From positions 372,001-436,000 of the forward strand of contig JAMIFM010000037.1 of assembly GCA_035906255.1 (NCBI GenBank): DNA of 64,000 nucleotides, in the 5' to 3' direction. The DNA comes from SB11 sp035906255 (GTDB taxonomy: Bacteria > Bacteroidota > Bacteroidia > UBA8524). The notes below the pieces were generated by a model that was not told the DNA's origin, searched no databases, and worked only from the letters and a program-made list of their open reading frames with translations. Both the position numbers and the translations under genes were made by a program. Position 1 is the stretch's first letter; the number at the start of each line of letters is the position of its first letter. Of this stretch, positions 32,668 to 40,556 are shown piece after piece.

Positions 32668-32736
32668 AACCGTTTATTTCTTTTCATTGATGAATTGTAA
32701 ATGGAGTTATTGGAAGTACTACTTGAAATATGATTG

Positions 32737-32858
32737 TCCCTCCTCCTAAATCCTCCTCCCGAGGAGGATATTAGGGTGCAGGCACTATGAGTAAGTTTTT
32801 TAGATTATTAGAAACTCGGTCGGCGTGCATTATCCCCCGCAGGCGGGGGTAGGGGGTG
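32737..32858 (-). repeat. DUF559-associated repeat, copy D (type 2)
   Basis: This type 2 copy lies upstream of the DUF559 start codon (minus strand) and is nearly identical to copy B over its interior. Copies C and D therefore bracket the nuclease gene as same-direction flanking repeats. Confidence 0.9.
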
Positions 32859-32873
32859 GATGAAATATTAATA

Positions 32874-33596
32874 CTACACCTTTTTAGCCACACAATACCA
32901 CATACGGTTGATGTTTTCAGTGGTATCAATGGTGAAACCCGCTTTTTCAAGCAGTTCATCTACTAAAGCTCTATCAAGGCGAAGTTTATAATACGAACTT
33001 GCCGATTGTTTCCAGCCTTGTCCGTCTTTTTGGTGCAAAATATCTGTAATGCGCACTCTATCTGCAAAGTACTCTAAAAAGCAGGTATGTATGCGGGTAT
33101 CATCGCTTTTCACAGGAATAAATCGTTGTTCGTCGGTCAAAGCCACTCCGTAATCGCGGTATGAAACAATAAATTTCCCGCGTTTTTCAAGTCGTTCGTA
33201 CACATCTTTAAAAAGCTGTAACATTACCTCTACTGAGGGTAAATGGGCAATAGTATCGCCCATGCAAATGGCCAATCCTGCTGTGAGTATGCGGTTTTTA
33301 AACTTGGTAAAATCGTCTTCGATAATATCTATATCAAGTCCACCCTTATTGTGTTTAAGTTCTTGCAGCAATTGTTTGTTAAAATCAATGGCTACCACAC
33401 TAAAACCTATGTTTGCCAGTGAAACTGCGTGCAAACCATGCCCGCAACCTAAATCAACAGCAATGTTGTTTTTAGGGGGTTTAATTTTAAACTGTTTAAG
33501 GATAGCTTGTTGCGCCTGTTGCTGGGTAGCAAAATCGCCTGCCATCCAACTGTAAAAATTGCCTAAATGGCTATCGTAGTGTTGTTTTACGCTCAC
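32874..33596 (-). CDS. Class I SAM-dependent methyltransferase
   Basis: This 240-residue Rossmann-fold methyltransferase has motif I IAVDLGCGHGLHAVSLA (about 46-62), the acidic strand end VVAIDFNKQLLQEL, and motif IV-like LAICMGDTIAHLPSVE. The substrate is unknown; it resembles small-molecule or ubiE-like methyltransferases more than DNA methylases, which argues against it being a modification partner for the nearby DUF559 gene. It lies 12 bp after trmB. Confidence 0.8.
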   Translation of the reverse strand: MSVKQHYDSHLGNFYSWMAGDFATQQQAQQAILKQFKIKPPKNNIAVDLGCGHGLHAVSLANIGFSVVAIDFNKQLLQELKHNKGGLDIDIIEDDFTKFKNRILTAGLAICMGDTIAHLPSVEVMLQLFKDVYERLEKRGKFIVSYRDYGVALTDEQRFIPVKSDDTRIHTCFLEYFADRVRITDILHQKDGQGWKQSASSYYKLRLDRALVDELLEKAGFTIDTTENINRMWYCVAKKV

Positions 33597-33608
33597 AAAA
33601 ATTTACTT

Positions 33609-34253
33609 TTAGTGCAGCACAAACTGCACGTATTTAATCACCTCACCTTTTTCGGTAAATATCTTTTCGTAGGTGGTTTTAATAGACAAGTAATCATCCA
33701 AAAACGGGGCTTTGTACAAATCGGCGGTGTTGCGTATCACAGGCAGGCAAAGCTCTTGTATTATTTCCATCGTAAACTCGTACAACGGAGTGTTATCCGT
33801 TTTCAGGTGTATAGTACCGCCTTTACGTAAAATATTTTTATAAAGGTTGAGGAAACGGGGATGGGTGAGGCGTTTCTTGGCACGGCTCAACTGGGGTTGG
33901 GGGTCGGGGAAGGTAATCCATATCTCGCTCACCTCTTCGGGGGCAAAGTATTGGTCTATTTTCTCAATATCAGTTCTAAGAAAAGCAGCGTTGCCCATTC
34001 CTGCATCCAGTGCCAGTTTAGCTCCGTTATACATACGGTGGCCTTTAATATCTACCCCTATAAAATTCTTTTCGGGGAAAGCCTTTCCCAAATTTACCGT
34101 GTATTCGCCCTTGCCGCAGGCCAATTCCAGCACAATGGGATTATTGTTTTTAAAAACCTTTTCGCCCCAAGTGCCTTGCATTCCTTCGGGAAATTGGAAC
34201 ACATGAGGGAATGAAAGCAGTAAATCCCAGCGTTTTAATTTATTCTTACCCAT
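33609..34253 (-). CDS. trmB: tRNA (guanine(46)-N7)-methyltransferase TrmB
   Basis: This 214-residue enzyme makes m7G46 in the tRNA variable loop. Motifs are LELACGKGEYTVNLGKAFPEKNFIGVDIKG, then EIWITFPDPQPQLSRAKKRLTHPRFL (the usual FPDPWPKxRHxKRR block in a variant form with QPQLSRAKKR) and HLKTDNTPLYEFT. It is probably cotranscribed with the downstream methyltransferase. Confidence 0.92.
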   Translation of the reverse strand: MGKNKLKRWDLLLSFPHVFQFPEGMQGTWGEKVFKNNNPIVLELACGKGEYTVNLGKAFPEKNFIGVDIKGHRMYNGAKLALDAGMGNAAFLRTDIEKIDQYFAPEEVSEIWITFPDPQPQLSRAKKRLTHPRFLNLYKNILRKGGTIHLKTDNTPLYEFTMEIIQELCLPVIRNTADLYKAPFLDDYLSIKTTYEKIFTEKGEVIKYVQFVLH

Positions 34254-34338
34254 TTAACCCGCGAAATAACTAATTAACGTGTATTTGGCGAAGGAATATT
34301 TATACCCAATTCAGGGTAGTGCTACGTGTATTATTTAT

Positions 34339-34400
34339 ACCGCAAAGGCACGAAGACGCAAAGCGATTATGAGTTTGGAAACTTTGTGCCTTAGTGGCAA
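34339..34400. repeat. CTTTGTGCC-type imperfect palindrome (R7)
   Basis: CCGCAAAGGCACGAAGACGC faces CTTTGTGCCTTAGTGGCA across an AT-rich centre. The same words occur in R1, R3, R4 and R8. The rest of the 34254-34458 gap shows no gene. Confidence 0.65.
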
Positions 34401-34458
34401 AACAAAAAAAATAATTACACTGCAAACTCAATAAATACTGATGCTATGTCCGTCGGTA

Positions 34459-35346
34459 TTAAACCGCAAAAGGAATAGCTGCTTCAAATTGCTTCACGCT
34501 TCCGCTTTCATCGTTGAAGCGAAGCAAATGCGCGTGAAGCATCAATCGGGGGGCAATTACTTCATAATTTGCAGGCGGGTATCGTTTATCACCTACAATG
34601 GGGTGGCCTATAAACTGCAAATGGATGCGTATTTGGTTGGTGCGGCCTGTTTCAAGCACACACTCAAGCAGGGTAGTATCAGCATTATGGCTAATGACGT
34701 TGTAGTGGGTAATGGCTTCTTTACCGTAACTTCCGTCAGGATATGTTTTTATATCTAAGTGATTATCAGGGTTGCGGCCAATGGGCACATTTATGGTGCC
34801 CTCGTTAATAGTTACCACTCCGTGTACTAATGCTGTGTATTTGCGAAGGGCAACCTTTTCTCTGAACTGGGGTATTAAAAGTTCTCTGCCTTCAATGGTT
34901 TTGGCTACCACAATTAGACCTGAGGTATGTTTATCCAAGCGGTGTACCAAGCCGTTTTCAAGTTCGGCTGTTTGCGCAGTACTTTGGTAATAATAAGCTA
35001 AAGCGTTGAGCAGAGTTCCGTAATAAGTGCCCAACCCCCCGTGACAGGCCATGTCCGGCGGTTTGTTAATCACAATCCAGTGTGGAGTTTCAGCAACAAT
35101 ATCAAGCGGAATATTCTCGGCAAATATTTTTTCATGAGAGGTATAGGGCGATAGGATTTTTATCACATCCCCGTTTTTTACTAAATGCTCCTCGCTCGGA
35201 TGTTCATCATTTAGCAGCACCCAATTTTTATGAAACAACAGCAATACCCGTTCTTTTTTAAAACCCTTGCGGTTGTGCAACAGGTATTGTTCTAATGCCT
35301 TTGGTCGGGCAAGGTTTTCAACAACAATGGTTTCGCGGGTGTGCAT
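34459..35346 (-). CDS. RluA-family pseudouridine synthase
   Basis: This 295-residue enzyme isomerises uridine in rRNA or tRNA. The N-terminal part (about 1-80) is S4-like, with DVIKILSP. The catalytic domain has IVINKPPDMACHGG, the active-site motif GLVHRLDKHTSGLIVVAKT (catalytic Asp of HRLD), HNADTTLLECVLETGRTNQIRIHLQFIGHPIVGDKRYP. Position 5 of the motif is Lys rather than the common Arg, which other family members also show. The target site cannot be assigned. It is the last gene of a three-gene unit. Confidence 0.87.
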   Translation of the reverse strand: MHTRETIVVENLARPKALEQYLLHNRKGFKKERVLLLFHKNWVLLNDEHPSEEHLVKNGDVIKILSPYTSHEKIFAENIPLDIVAETPHWIVINKPPDMACHGGLGTYYGTLLNALAYYYQSTAQTAELENGLVHRLDKHTSGLIVVAKTIEGRELLIPQFREKVALRKYTALVHGVVTINEGTINVPIGRNPDNHLDIKTYPDGSYGKEAITHYNVISHNADTTLLECVLETGRTNQIRIHLQFIGHPIVGDKRYPPANYEVIAPRLMLHAHLLRFNDESGSVKQFEAAIPFAV

Positions 35347-35356
35347 CGGCAGGTGG

Positions 35357-35653
35357 TTATTTCAGGCTGTGCAGCACATCCACCGTCCATGCCTCAGGTT
35401 TGCCGGCAAACAGCACTTTGGTACGTGCCCACGTAGTAGCAAACAATTCTGAGTGGCGGTAGGTTTCAAGATTTTCCTCACCGTTCCAGCGGCTGTAGGT
35501 AAAAAATACATTGCCATCGGGTTTTTCGCGCAGCAATTCAAGGTATTGGCAGCCCTCAAAGTTGCGTATCAACTCCTTCGATTCTTCAAACACCTGCAAA
35601 AAATCTTGTGTGGCATCCTGCCTGAACGTCATTTTAACTATACGGGTAATCAT
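35357..35653 (-). CDS. Antibiotic biosynthesis monooxygenase-fold protein (YgiN-like)
   Basis: This 98-residue dimeric alpha-beta barrel protein (ABM family) has the typical order MITRIVKMTFRQDATQDFLQVF, FEGCQYLELL, NVFFTYSRWNGEENLETYRHSELF. Such proteins include quinol monooxygenases and haem-degrading enzymes, but many are uncharacterised. It sits between a SAM hydrolase-family gene (16-bp gap) and the rluA-like gene (10-bp gap). Confidence 0.8.
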   Translation of the reverse strand: MITRIVKMTFRQDATQDFLQVFEESKELIRNFEGCQYLELLREKPDGNVFFTYSRWNGEENLETYRHSELFATTWARTKVLFAGKPEAWTVDVLHSLK

Positions 35654-35669
35654 ATCCTATGCACAAATC

Positions 35670-36497
35670 TTATAATAAACTTCCTGTTTTTGGGGTTTTG
35701 GCTGAATTGCTGGATGGGTTACTGTCAAAAAATTCTACTGTAACCCGTTTACCCTTTTCAAGCCCCAATAGTTGGCTGGCTTCGGCACGGTTCACAGCTA
35801 TTTCAAGCAAACCGTCTTCATTAAAAAAACAAAGGCTTTCACCCTCTTCCACATCGCTGTAGTGCTCGCTAATACTGTTAATACTGTCAAAGTAATTCAG
35901 TACCACCTCAAAATTGCGTCCTGCACGCACAGTATCAAACTGTTGGCGGGTAATATTGGTAATGGCATTGTTGTAGTTGTTCACATACAATATGTGACCA
36001 CGTAACTTATCTTTACTCTCCAGCGGTTGTTCCAGCAGCTTTTCAAGCACATGGTCAATGCGTTTGCCAACTGCTTCAATTCCTTTTTGGGCAATAGCTG
36101 TTGCAGCAGGCACCAAAGCGTGCTTAAGGGGGAAGAAATTACCGTCGGGCATTTCTTCGTAAGGCAATTTATAATATACCGTTTCGTCGGCAGGGGCAAA
36201 CAGGGTAAGCAAACCGTTATCAGCAGTAATAAAAATTTGCCCTTTATATATGCAAGCCAATAGGGTAGGGTACTTTTTAAAATCCACATCCACCGAGATA
36301 AGATGAATTGTGCCTTGTTCAAAATCGCCCACACAGGTACGCATCATGTAGGCGGCCTCGTCTATAGAAAAAGGGGTGATATGATGAGCAATATCAATAA
36401 CGGTAGCTGTTGGCATTGCGGCCAATAGTTTCATTTTTGCCTTCGCCAATAAATGAGTGTCTTTTCCTAAATCAGTAGTGAGTGTAATTATTGGCAC
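35670..36497 (-). CDS. SAM hydroxide adenosyltransferase / DUF62 family protein
   Basis: This 275-residue protein belongs to the fluorinase/chlorinase-like family, whose common members hydrolyse SAM to adenosine and methionine. Recognisable parts are IITLTTDLGKDTHLLAKAKM, VIDIAHHITPFSIDEAAYMMRT, FITADNGLLTLF and the C-terminal barrel (NAITNITRQQFD). The N-terminal motif departs from the usual TDFGxxDxYVxxxKG: the Asp after the glycine is shifted or lost. Activity on SAM is therefore uncertain. The start is GTG at 36497. Confidence 0.82.
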   Translation of the reverse strand: MPIITLTTDLGKDTHLLAKAKMKLLAAMPTATVIDIAHHITPFSIDEAAYMMRTCVGDFEQGTIHLISVDVDFKKYPTLLACIYKGQIFITADNGLLTLFAPADETVYYKLPYEEMPDGNFFPLKHALVPAATAIAQKGIEAVGKRIDHVLEKLLEQPLESKDKLRGHILYVNNYNNAITNITRQQFDTVRAGRNFEVVLNYFDSINSISEHYSDVEEGESLCFFNEDGLLEIAVNRAEASQLLGLEKGKRVTVEFFDSNPSSNSAKTPKTGSLL

Positions 36498-36525
36498 AGT
36501 GGGTAAATATGAATTAACTTAGCAG

Positions 36526-36533
36526 CAAAATTA
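36526..36533 (-). promoter_or_regulatory. -7 promoter box upstream of the DUF62 gene
   Basis: The minus strand reads TAATTTTG, an exact TAnnTTTG match. It would give a leader of about 20 nt to the GTG start at 36497. Confidence 0.45.
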
Positions 36534-36545
36534 GTTTTAAATCTG

Positions 36546-37517
36546 TTGAACGAAAAATTCATTCTGCTTGACGGGGTTAACCCTGTGGAGCTATGGGGAG
36601 CTAATAACAGCACCCTTAAATTGTTACAAATAAAATATCCCGGTTTAAAAATTGTATCGAGGGGAAATGCGGTGAAGTTGAACGGTGAGGAGGGAGATAT
36701 TACCGATTTCAGCGAAAGGTTTGATAAACTATTACTTGCACTTAAAAGGTCGGGTAAATTAGAAGAAACCACAGTACACGAAATTTTGGACGCACAAGAA
36801 GCAGACATAGCCGATGTATTACCTCCGGGCAAAGATGATGTGCTGGTATATGGTAACCACGGCAAAATTGTGCGGGCACGCACGGCCAACCAGCGCAAAA
36901 TGGTGGAGTATGTTGCCAAAAACGATGTGGTGTTTGCCATAGGGCCTGCGGGAACAGGGAAAACCTACACGGCAGTTGCTTGTGCAGTAAAGGCGTTGAA
37001 GGATAAAGAGATTAAGCGCATTATACTGGCGCGTCCGGCGGTAGAAGCAGGGGAGAACCTTGGTTTTTTGCCGGGTGATTTGAAGGAGAAGATTGACCCT
37101 TACCTGCGCCCATTGTACGATGCGTTAGACGATATGCTGCCACCCGATAAGCTGAAAAGCATGATTGAAAACCGCATTATTGAGATTGCCCCGATGGCTT
37201 TTATGCGCGGGCGAACGCTGGATAATTGCTATGTGATTTTAGACGAGGCGCAAAACGCCACCGATTCACAACTCAAAATGTTTCTTACGCGTATGGGGCC
37301 TCATGCTAAGGTAATTATTACGGGCGACCTTACCCAAGTGGATTTGCCGCGCAATATGCCATCGGGTTTGATAAAGGCAGTTAAAATTTTGGATAAGATT
37401 AAGGGGATTAAAATAGCTTACCTTACCGTGAATGATGTGGTGCGACACAAAATTGTGAAAGAGATTGTGAAGGCCTACGATAAGAGCCACGAAGAGGAAG
37501 GAAAGAATAAACGTTAA
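36546..37517 (+). CDS. PhoH-family ATPase/RNA helicase-like protein
   Basis: This 323-residue protein has the PhoH P-loop domain. Walker A GPAGTGKT is at 133-140 and Walker B VILDEAQN at 230-237, with VFAIGPAGTGKTYTAVACAVKAL and LARPAVEAGENLGFLPGDLKEKIDPYLRPLYDAL between. The N-terminal about 90 residues match the usual PhoH leader (VNPVELWGANNSTLKLL). Family members are linked to RNA handling and phosphate or stress response. The start is TTG at 36546, as the only upstream ATG is followed at once by a stop. It is divergent from the DUF62 gene. Confidence 0.9.
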   Translation: MNEKFILLDGVNPVELWGANNSTLKLLQIKYPGLKIVSRGNAVKLNGEEGDITDFSERFDKLLLALKRSGKLEETTVHEILDAQEADIADVLPPGKDDVLVYGNHGKIVRARTANQRKMVEYVAKNDVVFAIGPAGTGKTYTAVACAVKALKDKEIKRIILARPAVEAGENLGFLPGDLKEKIDPYLRPLYDALDDMLPPDKLKSMIENRIIEIAPMAFMRGRTLDNCYVILDEAQNATDSQLKMFLTRMGPHAKVIITGDLTQVDLPRNMPSGLIKAVKILDKIKGIKIAYLTVNDVVRHKIVKEIVKAYDKSHEEEGKNKR

Positions 37518-37629
37518 TTTACTATATTACAATTAATTAAAGGTAAAACCTTGGTTTTTTGTGGGTATTTTTTAACTTACTGTTTTTTATAGCTTTAATA
37601 GAAAGTGCTTATACTTGCACCGGAATCTT

Positions 37630-38601
37630 ATGAATACTACAACATCACAACTGATAGCCACTAACTTTTTCCTGAAAAACCAAAAATCGTTTCACAGGGG
37701 GAAGGTGCGCGACATTTACAACATTAAAGATAAATACCTTGTGGTAGTGGCCTGCGACCGTATCTCGGCGTTCGACCATGTGCTGCCACGCCCCATACCC
37801 TACAAAGGACAAATACTTAACCAAATAGCTGCTAAGTTTTTAGATGCTACCGCACACGAGGTGCCCAATTGGAAAATTGCCACCCCCGACCCTAACGTGA
37901 CGGTAGGTATAAAGTGCGAGCCTATTATGATAGAGTTTGTTATACGCGGGTATTTGGCAGGTTATGCTTGGCGTGTGTATGAAAAAGGCGGCCGCGAAAT
38001 TTGCGGAGTTACTTTACCTGAAGGATTAAAGAAAAACGATAGGCTTCCCGAGCCTATCATCACCCCTACCATTAAAAACAATGTAGGGCATGATACGGAT
38101 ATATCAATGGCGGATATACTTGCCCAAAAGCTGATTAAAAAGAAAGATTTGGAGCAGTTGGAAGCCTATACCAAAAAGTTGTACAAGTTGGGCAGCGGAA
38201 TTGCTGACGAAAGAGGACTTATTCTTGTTGATACCAAGTATGAGTTTGGTTTTAACGACGAGAAGAAAATAATTTTGATTGATGAGGTACACACACCCGA
38301 TTCATCAAGGTATTTTTATAAAGAAGACTACGAAAAACGTCAGAAAAAAGGCGAAGAGCAAAAGCAACTTTCTAAAGAGTTTGTGCGCGAGTGGTTGATG
38401 GAGAATGGCTTTTACGGTGAAAAAGACCATAAAATACCCGATATGACGGATGAGGTGGTAAACAGCATTACCGACCGCTACATTGAGCTGTTTGAGAAGA
38501 TTACAGGCGATACGTTTGAAAAACGCAGCTACGATAACATATTGGATGATATAGAAGGTAACGTGGGTGATTTTATGAACTCAAACCCATTGTTTACCTG
38601 A
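37630..38601 (+). CDS. purC: Phosphoribosylaminoimidazole-succinocarboxamide synthase
   Basis: This 323-residue SAICAR synthase condenses CAIR, the product of PurK/PurE encoded at 2.6-4.3 kb, with aspartate. Motifs are HRGKVRDIYNIKDKYLVVVACDRISAFDHVLP, PIMIEFVIRGYLAGYAWRVY, ERGLILVDTKYEFGF and IDEVHTPDSSRYF. It is longer than the about 240-residue enterobacterial form and resembles the long form found in yeast and Bacteroidota. The ATG at 37630 is chosen. An upstream TTG at 37615 falls in a near-consensus -7 box (TATACTTG, 37610-37617). Confidence 0.96.
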   Translation: MNTTTSQLIATNFFLKNQKSFHRGKVRDIYNIKDKYLVVVACDRISAFDHVLPRPIPYKGQILNQIAAKFLDATAHEVPNWKIATPDPNVTVGIKCEPIMIEFVIRGYLAGYAWRVYEKGGREICGVTLPEGLKKNDRLPEPIITPTIKNNVGHDTDISMADILAQKLIKKKDLEQLEAYTKKLYKLGSGIADERGLILVDTKYEFGFNDEKKIILIDEVHTPDSSRYFYKEDYEKRQKKGEEQKQLSKEFVREWLMENGFYGEKDHKIPDMTDEVVNSITDRYIELFEKITGDTFEKRSYDNILDDIEGNVGDFMNSNPLFT

Positions 38602-38637
38602 TAGATAGTTTCATCGAAAAAATATAAAATCTTTATA

Positions 38638-38660
38638 GGGGGCGAAAGCCCCCTTTTGCG
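38638..38660 (+). terminator. Intrinsic terminator after purC
   Basis: GGGGGC (38638-38643) and GCCCCC (38648-38653) enclose a GAAA tetraloop, followed by TTTTGCGTTTT. Confidence 0.9.
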
Positions 38661-38703
38661 TTTTATATTGCATCACACACTATTAATTTAATCTGTCAAA
38701 TAA

Positions 38704-40455
38704 ATGAAATCACTAAAACTATTAGTAGCGGGCGGTATTCTACTGTTAGCCGCCCAAAAACAACTTTCAGCTCAATTTATAGCAGGTGGTTCGGGTACCA
38801 CTGTTTTGCAAAACTCTACTGATTTAGTAGGTATCGGCGTAACACCGGTTTGGAAACTTGACCTCGGGGGTGATTTTAACATCTCGGCAGGCAGTGTATT
38901 ACGCTACAACGATACCCCTTTTGTGGTTCAAACCTCCAACAACTTATTTGCAGGATTGTTGGCAGGGCAAAGCAATACGTCAGGCATAAGAAATTCATTT
39001 TTTGGAATCGGGGCTGGCAAATCAAACACAACAAGTGAGGATAATACCTTTGTTGGGTTTCATTCAGGATATAACAATACTACATCAACAGGGAATACAT
39101 TTTTAGGTGCGTATGCGGGGTATTCAAACAGTACTAATACGTTTTCCCGCAACACGTTTGTGGGCAGCTATGCAGGATATTCAAATACAACAGGGTCACA
39201 AAATATGTTCGTTGGTAATAGGGCAGGGTATGGAGTAACAACGGGTAGATACAACATTTACATTGGTAATTTTGCTGGCGAAACAGATGCCACGGCAACA
39301 CGTAATATATACATAGGCGTTGGTGCAGGACAATCCAGTGTTGGTAACAATAACGTGTTTATGGGGTATGCATCAGGTACCAATTATTCAGGTCAATACA
39401 ATACCATTTTGGGTGCCCAAACAGCTATTGCCTCTGACGGATACAAAAATACCTACATTGGTTCAGATGCGGGGGGAAACTCTTTGGATGCTGATAGTAA
39501 CATAAGCATTGGTGCAGGCAGCGAACCCGGCACTAACTCTGACAATAATATTATGATAGGCAATAGCATTAAGCTCTCTGCCAATAGTGTTAACAGAGCT
39601 GTTATATCACACAGGGGAACAGTGTTGTGCGACAGCTGTATGTTGCTGGGCGATACCACCGTTAACGGAACTTACCACGTTGGGATTGGCACTAACGCAC
39701 CCACACACCAGTTGCAACTTTCTACCAGCGATGGTGCTAAAGTAGGCAGCGGTTCATGGGTAATAGTGTCTGACCAGCGATTGAAAAAAGACATAAAACC
39801 GTTTACCGATGGCTTAAGTACCATTAATAAAATTAACCCTGTATGGTTTAAATACAACGGCGCAGCGGGCATAAGCACTAACCAAGAGTTTGTGGGTGTA
39901 TTGGCACAAGAAATTAAAGAAATTGCCCCATATATGGTTGGTAAGCACATATACATAGACTCTCTTGAAAAACAAGAGGAATACCTTAGCTTTGACGGCG
40001 ATGCTATTAAGTATATTACCATCAACGCCATCAAAGAACAACAAGTACAAATTGAAGAGAAAGACAGGCAGATAAAAGCTCTTACCGAAGAATTAGTAAA
40101 AACCAACCAACGAATAGATGCTTTACTGGAGAGTTTGGGTAAAGGGGAGACCGTTGTGTCACCTGAAAGCGGAAACCTTAGCGCAACTGAGGTGGCAAAA
40201 TTGTACCAAAACGTGCCCAACCCATTTAGCAATACAACTACTATAAAGTTTTTTATCCCTGCACAGGCAAAAACCGCTGCCATTGAAGTGTATGATGTTG
40301 CTACCAACAAGGTAATCACTTCTTACAACGTATCAGGCGTTAAAGGCGAAGGGCAAGTGGAATACACCGCGCAAGGAGCTATACCCAATACATTGGTGTA
40401 TAAGCTGATTATTAACGATGTACCCGTTGACCAAAAAAAGATGATTCAGCAATAG
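38704..40455 (+). CDS. Secreted fibre-like protein with S74 chaperone domain and T9SS sorting domain
   Basis: This 583-residue protein has a signal peptide (about 1-23). Residues 85-290 hold repeated YadA-head/beta-roll-like units of about 20-25 residues (NTFVGFHSGYNNTTSTG, NTFLGAYAGYSNST, NTFVGSYAGYSNTTGSQ, NIYIGNFAGETDAT). An S74 intramolecular chaperone domain follows, with SDQRLKKDI at 356-364. A short coiled coil is at about 440-478, and a T9SS type A sorting domain starts at LYQNVPNPFSNTTTI (500) and runs to the end. It is probably a trimeric surface fibre or adhesin. In phage tail spikes the S74 domain cleaves itself off at its N-terminal serine; if that happened here, it would separate the fibre from its own sorting signal. 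Confidence 0.85.
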   Translation: MKSLKLLVAGGILLLAAQKQLSAQFIAGGSGTTVLQNSTDLVGIGVTPVWKLDLGGDFNISAGSVLRYNDTPFVVQTSNNLFAGLLAGQSNTSGIRNSFFGIGAGKSNTTSEDNTFVGFHSGYNNTTSTGNTFLGAYAGYSNSTNTFSRNTFVGSYAGYSNTTGSQNMFVGNRAGYGVTTGRYNIYIGNFAGETDATATRNIYIGVGAGQSSVGNNNVFMGYASGTNYSGQYNTILGAQTAIASDGYKNTYIGSDAGGNSLDADSNISIGAGSEPGTNSDNNIMIGNSIKLSANSVNRAVISHRGTVLCDSCMLLGDTTVNGTYHVGIGTNAPTHQLQLSTSDGAKVGSGSWVIVSDQRLKKDIKPFTDGLSTINKINPVWFKYNGAAGISTNQEFVGVLAQEIKEIAPYMVGKHIYIDSLEKQEEYLSFDGDAIKYITINAIKEQQVQIEEKDRQIKALTEELVKTNQRIDALLESLGKGETVVSPESGNLSATEVAKLYQNVPNPFSNTTTIKFFIPAQAKTAAIEVYDVATNKVITSYNVSGVKGEGQVEYTAQGAIPNTLVYKLIINDVPVDQKKMIQQ

Positions 40456-40482
40456 AAAACATCTTTGCTATAATAACTTAAG

Positions 40483-40512
40483 AAAAGGGTACCGCAGGTA
40501 CCCTTTTCTGTT
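40483..40512 (+). terminator. Intrinsic terminator after the S74 protein gene
   Basis: AAAAGGGTACC (40483-40493) pairs perfectly with GGTACCCTTTT (40497-40507) over a GCA loop. A T-rich stretch follows. Confidence 0.88.
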
Positions 40513-40556
40513 TTGATATTATTTATATTAGTATTGCATAAATATTGTTAAAAGCT

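Noticed and set aside
31854..32858. A CRISPR-like array because of regularly spaced repeats with a constant spacer
   Set aside because: The repeats are ~120 bp, too long, the intervening sequence is identical and not variable, and no cas genes are present.
32203..33596. A restriction-modification pair made of the DUF559 nuclease and the methyltransferase at 32874-33596
   Set aside because: The methyltransferase lacks DNA-methylase catalytic motifs such as (N/D/S)PP(Y/F), sits in an operon with trmB, and is separated from the nuclease gene by repeat copy D.
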